A stretch of DNA of 11,312 nt from CAZPEV01 sp964585635. Lineage in GTDB: Bacteria > Zixibacteria > MSB-5A5 > GN15 > JAAZOE01. Positions within the stretch are counted from its first letter, which is position 1. Each line of letters starts with the position of its first letter. Below are positions 6,400 through 11,312 of the stretch, piece after piece. Where the stretch lies: assembly GCA_964585635.1 (NCBI GenBank), contig CAZPEV010000112.1, positions 1 to 11,312 on the forward strand. Direction: 5' to 3'. Made by a program: the position numbers and the translations under genes. The notes under the pieces are model-generated. The model did no database searches. It worked only from the letters and a program-made list of their open reading frames with translations, and was not told where the DNA came from.

Positions 6400-6562
6400 C
6401 GAGGAGGAAGGAGGCCAGGGTAACAATACGAAAATGTTATAAACATAATGGCGGAAATCTCCATCTAAGAAGGCTGCGGTTTCTGCGATGCTAGCTCTTG
6501 GTTTTCGTGCATAAAGATATGAAACACCTGTGTCATGACGGGAATATAGAGGAATTCAACAT

Positions 6563-6570
6563 AAGGAGGT
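6563..6570 (+). promoter_or_regulatory. Strong ribosome binding site deciding the start of the large secreted protein
   Basis: AAGGAGGT lies five bases before the ATG at 6576. It places the start directly ahead of the signal peptide and argues against the 26-codon upstream extension. Confidence 0.85.
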
Positions 6571-6575
6571 ACACA

Positions 6576-9500
6576 ATGTACATCACTATTGGTTGCGTCT
6601 TTTCTTTTCAGAAGAGGCGGCATCTGATCAGTTGGGTGCTAGGTATTCTATCCCTTGTTGCCTCACTGACAATACCAACCGTCAATACGGCGCTGGCAAG
6701 CACAGGCCAGACAATGACAATCGCTCCAGTCGGCCACGCCACATGGGATGAATTGGTGGCAATTGATGCCCAAATGCCCCGGGGCGGAGATCAGGAATAT
6801 CAAATCATTCCATTCATGCCAATGCCTAAGCCAAGGGAAGTAGGAAGTATCGTCTCCCCACCCACCCCTTCCGATGCCACCGATACGAAAGGATATCAAC
6901 AGGAATCGGGCCTCAAGGCTTCTCCCACCGGAAATGGTTTCCAGGCTCTGGCCGATAACAATACGGTAATCCCCCCCGACACGCATGGCGCGGTGGGATT
7001 GAATCATGTCATGACAATGCTCAACAGCCAGGTCCGGATTCATAATAAGTCCGGAAATATTATCAGTACGGTCAGCCTAGCGGCCTTCTGGAGTCCGACA
7101 GGAGCAACAGGATTTTACGACCCCCACATAATATATGATCAGAGCACGAATAGATGGTATGCGACATGTGATTCTGACCGCCAAAGCGCCGCATCGTCCG
7201 TATTATTTGCCATCAGCGATACAGGTGATCCGACCGGGCCATGGAAATGGTTCAGAATTGATGCCGACCCAACTGATGTAAACTGGGCCGATTATCCTGA
7301 TATCGGCTTTAACAATACCTGGATTGCAATAACAAATAATATGTTCACCGTTGCCGCAGATGCATTTTCCGGCGCCGCCATGTGGGTTATTGATAAGACT
7401 GGTGCTCTTGCTGGCACCCTCACCGTTACGCGTTTCGCAACGGGATTTGATAATCCAAACAACGGTGACGGATTTAGTCTTCGTGTTTGCCATACCTTTG
7501 GCAGCGAACCGAAATTATATATTGTAGACAATAGCGGTTGGATGAGTGGTGGGAAATTCATGCTCCGCATCTCCGAAATTTCCGGTACCGGCTCTGCGCC
7601 GGTCTGGAAAGCAACTGGACCAGGAAACGGGCTGTTTCAGGTGGTAAACAACTTCAATTTTACTCAGATCAAGGCCTCGCAACCGGGTACGACGACCGAA
7701 ATTGCCACCAATGACCCCCGCATGCTTAATGCGGTTTTCCGCAATGGCCACATTTGGTGTACTCACAGTGGTGGTCTGCCGGCCACAGGGACTTCAACTC
7801 GAACTGCAGTTTTCTGGTATGAGCTTGATCCGCTGGCAATATCCTCCAAACCAATATTCCAATCGGGGTTCATTGACGGCGGTAGTGGCGTCCATCATTT
7901 CTTCCCCAGCATTACTGCCAATGCCAACGATGACGCCTTAATCGGGTTCACTCGATCGTCGGCCAACCTGTTTGCTGAAGCGGTCTATACCGGCCGTCTG
8001 GCGAATCAAACTCCTCTCAATACAATGGAGCCTATAACGGTGATGAAGGTAGGTGAAGATTCCTATGTGAAAAAATTCAGCGGACCATCTGTACGCTGGG
8101 GGGATTTCAGCGCCACCGTCGTCGACCCGACAGATGACATTAGTTTCTGGACCATTCAGGAGTACGCTGCCGCTGATGTTGGTCCGGCTGCCAACGATGA
8201 TCGTTGGGGAACATGGTGGAGTTACATCGGACCGGATTTATTCATAAGGGACAACCTGGCGGATGATGGTACGGAGCCGAATTCCTATTCGCAGGTGTGG
8301 CGTTCTCCGGAAATCTGGACTAATCCAAATCAGTATGATAAGACCGAGACAATGGTGGACCCCGTTTACGGCAATAATACTTATGTGCATGTCAAAGTGA
8401 CGAACAGGGGCGTTATAGACGGGAGCGGAAGACTGTTTGTATACTGGGCTAAGGCCTCAACCGGATTGAGTTGGCCGACGCAATGGGTTAATTATAAACC
8501 CCCATTGGGGACCTTCGGTAATCCCATCGACTGCCCTTATGTCTTGTATGGGGACCAGCTTGGTTCGGCGCCCATGTCTATAACCGTACCGGCGGGCAAA
8601 AGCGAATTCTTTCACTTTCTTTGGAATACGGTGCCACATCCTGAGGATTTTGCATGTTTCACTTGGTTCCCAGCAGATAATCTACACTTCTGTCTGTTGG
8701 CTCGCATTGAGACCAATACGGCGTCACCCTATGGCATGACATATCCTGAGGGAAATGACATATGTCAGAACGTCAGAAACAATAACAACATCGCGTGGAG
8801 GAATTTCAATGTTGTGGATAGCAAGAAGAAATCGCCATCTCCACAACCATATATCGTCCACAATATACATGACACGGCTGCCATCGTGAGTCTGGCCTTT
8901 CAACTGCCTGCTCCGGAGGGAGACAGCTCTTTCCTGGCGTATGGCCAGGTTTATGCCCACTTCCGCCACGAATTGTTTGAGCGATGGCTGAGCCATGGCG
9001 GAAATGGAACCGGCATTCAGATAGTCGGAGATTCGGTAATTCGAGTAGTCGAACCCTCGGCAATCATGTCAAACATACCAATGGGTCCGGATGAATCGAG
9101 TATTTTCGCTGTCGAAATTTCCGTATTGCCCGAATTTCAATGTCAGGAGAAGGAGACATTTCGTTGCGATGTGACACAGATTTCCAACGACATCGATGGT
9201 GGGGTATCGCTTGATATCCTTGTAGGTGCCCCTCCGTGTCCGATCATTACAATTGAAAAAACACACGGCACCTTGCAGGGCCATTTCCAGAACGTCTCGA
9301 TTACTACTGAGGGCAGCCTTTTCGAGATGGGTGGTTTTGATTTTCTGATTGCCTATGATGCGGCGGCCCTTGTGCTTACCAAGGCGGAGCAGGGCCAGTT
9401 GCTGAAAGACTGCGATTGGGAATACTTCACCTATCGCTATGGCGCCGATGGCAACTGTGGGGACGCCTGTCCGTCCGGCCTCTTGCGCCTAATCGGGCTG

Positions 9501-10757
9501 GCGGAAACCAACAACGGACCCAATCATCCGTCCTGCTACAGCCCTCCCGATTGCGACCCGCATGAGCTAGCCGTCATGACGTTTTTGGTCACCAATGACC
9601 GGACTTTCAACGGCCAGTACATTCCGATTAAGTTCTTCTGGGGTGACTGCGGCGACAACAGCATATCGAGCGTCGACGGCGGGACTTTGTACATCGATCG
9701 AGCCATTTACGATTTCGAAGGAAACGTGATATGGGACGAAGAAGACGATGTTCAATATCCAAAGAATGCCCGCATACCATTCGTCGGAACGCCCGACGAT
9801 TGCTTGAATCCTAACCCGAACAAGCCGACGGCCGAGCGTTGCCCCGAGTTCGTCAATGGCGGAATTGATATCATTCCGGATACGGCTATCGACGCGCGAG
9901 GGGATATCAACTGCAACGGATTGGCCAACGAGGTGGCTGATGCCGTCATGTACACCAATTACTTCATTCTAGGTCCAGTGGCGTTCGAGAACCACGCGGA
10001 GGCTTCCATCGCCGCCTCCGATGTCAATGCCGACGGCATCGCCCTATCGGTGGCCGACCTGGTATATATTGTTCGGATCATCACCGGCGACGCCTCGCCC
10101 TTCCCGAAGCCGATGCCCTATGCGGTCGAGGCTTCGGTCAATGCCCAGGTCAATCATTCCGCGGTCGGCGTTTCCGCAACCTCTCCGACGGATATCGGGG
10201 CCGGCTATTTCGTCTTCGAGTATTCCGGCCTGGAAGTCGGCGAGCCGCAGCTGATCAACGGCGCCTCCGCTATGTCGTTGAAATACGGCAACGACAAGGG
10301 CCTGCTCAAGGTTCTGGTCTACAGCCTCGAGAAAGGCGTGGCCGTCCCGGCCGGAGCCGAGAATATCTTCGTCATCCCGATTCACGGCAACGGCACGATC
10401 AGGCTGACCGACGCGCAATTGTCCGATTATCAGGGCAACCTGCTGGCGGTCAAGACGGAGGCTCAGTCGGTTCTTCCAAAAGACTTCGCCCTGCATCAGA
10501 ACTATCCTAATCCGTTCAACGCCGGGACAACCATCATCTACGAATTGCCGCAGGCGTCACACGTGAAGATCGAAATCACTAACGTGCTGGGCCAGATGGT
10601 GGCGACAGCATTTGACGCCCAGGAATCGGCCGGCATCCACTCCGTGCAGTGGAACGGGACCGATGATCTGGGCCGGCCGGTCGCCAGCGGGATATATATC
10701 TACCGCATGGCGGCAGGGGCGTTCTCGACGGAGAGAAAGATGGTGTTGTTGAAGTAA
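6576..10757 (+). CDS. Secreted multidomain protein: beta-propeller-like region, cohesin-like and dockerin-like modules, T9SS/FlgD-like C-terminal sorting domain
   Basis: This 1393-residue protein is predicted to be exported and surface-attached or released. I chose the ATG at 6576 because AAGGAGGT lies five bases upstream and a signal peptide follows at once: QKRR (12-15), a hydrophobic stretch (about 17-35) and a likely cut after Ala41. The frame stays open to a TTG at 6498 without a ribosome binding site. Domains: about 125-548, a propeller-like region (PPDTHGAVG near 133, WGDF, FWTIQEYA and RWGTWW at the end); about 552-745, an extracellular domain with LFIRDN and YWAKASTGLSWPTQW; about 888-1080, a cohesin-like beta-sandwich rich in cysteine; 1109-1178, a dockerin-like pair with calcium-loop residues starting at Asp1110 and Asp1149; about 1184-1290, a second cohesin-like domain; 1304-1393, the sorting domain with FALHQNYPNPFN and a WNGTDDLGRPVASGIYIYRM ending. 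No catalytic motif is evident, so the role is unknown; adhesion or scaffolding is inferred. Confidence 0.9.
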   Translation: MYITIGCVFSFQKRRHLISWVLGILSLVASLTIPTVNTALASTGQTMTIAPVGHATWDELVAIDAQMPRGGDQEYQIIPFMPMPKPREVGSIVSPPTPSDATDTKGYQQESGLKASPTGNGFQALADNNTVIPPDTHGAVGLNHVMTMLNSQVRIHNKSGNIISTVSLAAFWSPTGATGFYDPHIIYDQSTNRWYATCDSDRQSAASSVLFAISDTGDPTGPWKWFRIDADPTDVNWADYPDIGFNNTWIAITNNMFTVAADAFSGAAMWVIDKTGALAGTLTVTRFATGFDNPNNGDGFSLRVCHTFGSEPKLYIVDNSGWMSGGKFMLRISEISGTGSAPVWKATGPGNGLFQVVNNFNFTQIKASQPGTTTEIATNDPRMLNAVFRNGHIWCTHSGGLPATGTSTRTAVFWYELDPLAISSKPIFQSGFIDGGSGVHHFFPSITANANDDALIGFTRSSANLFAEAVYTGRLANQTPLNTMEPITVMKVGEDSYVKKFSGPSVRWGDFSATVVDPTDDISFWTIQEYAAADVGPAANDDRWGTWWSYIGPDLFIRDNLADDGTEPNSYSQVWRSPEIWTNPNQYDKTETMVDPVYGNNTYVHVKVTNRGVIDGSGRLFVYWAKASTGLSWPTQWVNYKPPLGTFGNPIDCPYVLYGDQLGSAPMSITVPAGKSEFFHFLWNTVPHPEDFACFTWFPADNLHFCLLARIETNTASPYGMTYPEGNDICQNVRNNNNIAWRNFNVVDSKKKSPSPQPYIVHNIHDTAAIVSLAFQLPAPEGDSSFLAYGQVYAHFRHELFERWLSHGGNGTGIQIVGDSVIRVVEPSAIMSNIPMGPDESSIFAVEISVLPEFQCQEKETFRCDVTQISNDIDGGVSLDILVGAPPCPIITIEKTHGTLQGHFQNVSITTEGSLFEMGGFDFLIAYDAAALVLTKAEQGQLLKDCDWEYFTYRYGADGNCGDACPSGLLRLIGLAETNNGPNHPSCYSPPDCDPHELAVMTFLVTNDRTFNGQYIPIKFFWGDCGDNSISSVDGGTLYIDRAIYDFEGNVIWDEEDDVQYPKNARIPFVGTPDDCLNPNPNKPTAERCPEFVNGGIDIIPDTAIDARGDINCNGLANEVADAVMYTNYFILGPVAFENHAEASIAASDVNADGIALSVADLVYIVRIITGDASPFPKPMPYAVEASVNAQVNHSAVGVSATSPTDIGAGYFVFEYSGLEVGEPQLINGASAMSLKYGNDKGLLKVLVYSLEKGVAVPAGAENIFVIPIHGNGTIRLTDAQLSDYQGNLLAVKTEAQSVLPKDFALHQNYPNPFNAGTTIIYELPQASHVKIEITNVLGQMVATAFDAQESAGIHSVQWNGTDDLGRPVASGIYIYRMAAGAFSTERKMVLLK

Positions 10758-10837
10758 CGATTGCAACTGCCGCAGAGGTTCTCCGGCAACCGCCGGGGTC
10801 CTTCCGGGCAGTGTCTGCAAATCCCAACCTGAATGAC

Positions 10838-10867
10838 AACGGGACGGCCGCGCAGCCGTCCCGTTTT
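10838..10867 (+). terminator. Intrinsic terminator after the large secreted protein gene
   Basis: AACGGGACGGC (10838-10848) and GCCGTCCCGTT (10855-10865) form a perfect 11-bp stem with a 6-base loop, followed by a short T-run (TTTT then ATGTTT). It lies about 80 bases after the stop codon. The gene on the other strand converges on it, so the hairpin may act in both directions, although the minus-strand tail (GTTGTCATTC) is less U-rich. Confidence 0.8.
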
Positions 10868-10924
10868 ATGTTTGCTGAAGAATGCTTATTCGATCAAGCC
10901 AGGCACGATGCGTGGCGAAACCGC

Positions 10925-11311
10925 TTAGGGTTCGCAATCAGGCGCCGGGCCGCCCTTGAAGATGCGATTGATCAGATAGATGGCATCGCCCACATTGATT
11001 TGATAGTCCCTATTGGCGTCGGTGCATTTATCCCGGCACGGTCGCGGTCCGCCTTTGAAGATATAATTGACCAAATAGACGGCGTCGCCGATGTTGATGG
11101 TTCCATCATTGTTGCCGTCCCCGCACTCGCCCAAACAAGTCGGAAGCACCTGCAGCAGGCCGCTTTCGAAATGCACCAGGGCCGTGTCAAGCGTGGACCA
11201 GGGATTGGCCGGCTCAATCCAGATCGATTCCGCGTACTGCTCGGTCGTATCGATCCAATTTATGCAACTGTCGCCGATCCGATCAAGGCAGATCCAGTAG
11301 CGATAGAAGGT
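10925..11311 (-). CDS. C-terminal part of a dockerin-bearing protein, probably secreted; 5' end outside the window
   Basis: The last 128 residues are visible and the frame is open to the window edge. The C-terminal 70 or so residues form a two-repeat type I dockerin. The first calcium loop is DGNNDGTINIGD and the second DANRDYQINVGD, each with Asp, Asn, Asp and Asp at loop positions 1, 3, 5 and 12, and each followed by a helix of the form AVYLVNYIFKGGP or AIYLINRIFKGGP. Cysteines bracket the repeats (CLGEC, CRDKC and a final DCEP). In this family dockerins bind cohesin domains on partner proteins. The upstream visible part (from about TFYRYWICLDR) has no domain I can name. A GTG at 11176 is in frame, but the frame runs on beyond it with dense tryptophan- and tyrosine-containing sequence, so it is unlikely to be the start. 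The protein has no C-terminal sorting domain after the dockerin. Confidence 0.82.
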   Translation of the reverse strand, partial: TFYRYWICLDRIGDSCINWIDTTEQYAESIWIEPANPWSTLDTALVHFESGLLQVLPTCLGECGDGNNDGTINIGDAVYLVNYIFKGGPRPCRDKCTDANRDYQINVGDAIYLINRIFKGGPAPDCEP

Positions 11312-11312
11312 A

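Larger units (their letters stand above)
5866..6562. other. Intergenic region without a convincing gene
   Basis: Between the two divergent promoters and the ribosome binding site of the large gene there are open frames of up to about 138 codons (6078-6494), but their translations show no domain and their starts lack good ribosome binding sites. Apart from the inverted repeats and candidate promoter listed separately I see only AT-richer sequence, including the small palindrome ATGTT-ATA-AACAT at 6434-6446. No tRNA or CRISPR array is present. Confidence 0.6.

Noticed and set aside
6078..6494. A 138-codon plus-strand frame in the intergenic region
   Set aside because: It runs through the inverted-repeat cluster, has no recognisable domain or good ribosome binding site, and ends just before the secreted protein gene; more likely non-coding.
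6498..6575. A 26-residue N-terminal extension of the large secreted protein from a TTG
   Set aside because: There is no ribosome binding site at the TTG, and the extension would bury the signal peptide; the ATG at 6576 has AAGGAGGT in front of it.
10783..10796. Small hairpin CCGGC-AACC-GCCGG after the secreted protein stop codon
   Set aside because: Five-bp stem with no T-run after it; the 11-bp hairpin at 10838 is the far better terminator.

Overview
The window looks like a GC-rich bacterial chromosome segment, probably from the FCB superphylum. The C-terminal sorting domain of the large secreted protein and the dockerin repeats on both right-hand genes (each followed by an I-F-K-G-G-P type tail in the last gene) resemble proteins I associate with candidate phylum Zixibacteria. 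That assignment is an inference from protein style, not a search result.

Left half (1-5765), all on the minus strand: read 5' to 3' on that strand, the genes are an archaeal-type HMG-CoA synthase, an SCP2/archaeal-type thiolase, a DUF35 zinc-ribbon/OB-fold protein, a 202-bp gap with a perfect GC-rich hairpin and a palindromic candidate operator, then the methylcrotonyl-CoA carboxylase beta subunit, a LiuC-type methylglutaconyl-CoA hydratase, and the start of a biotin carboxylase subunit cut by the window edge. The first three match the archaeal acetoacetyl-CoA thiolase/HMG-CoA synthase complex. The last three are in liuB-liuC-liuD order, as in leucine/isovalerate catabolism clusters. Together they link acetyl-CoA to acetoacetyl-CoA, HMG-CoA, 3-methylglutaconyl-CoA and 3-methylcrotonyl-CoA. 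No HMG-CoA lyase, HMG-CoA reductase or isovaleryl-CoA dehydrogenase is in view, so the direction of flux is open.

Middle (5766-6575): an 810-bp divergent intergenic region. It has a good sigma70-like promoter for the HMG-CoA synthase operon, a candidate promoter facing right, and two clusters of inverted repeats. I see no convincing gene in it.

Right half (6576-11312): a 1393-residue secreted multidomain protein on the plus strand. Its parts are a signal peptide, a beta-propeller-like region, a second extracellular domain, a cohesin-like domain, a dockerin-like pair, a second cohesin-like domain and a type IX secretion/FlgD-like C-terminal sorting domain. An intrinsic terminator follows it. 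Converging on it is the 3' end of another gene, whose product ends in a canonical two-repeat dockerin. Base composition changes sharply inside the large gene, which suggests a modular, shuffled C-terminus.
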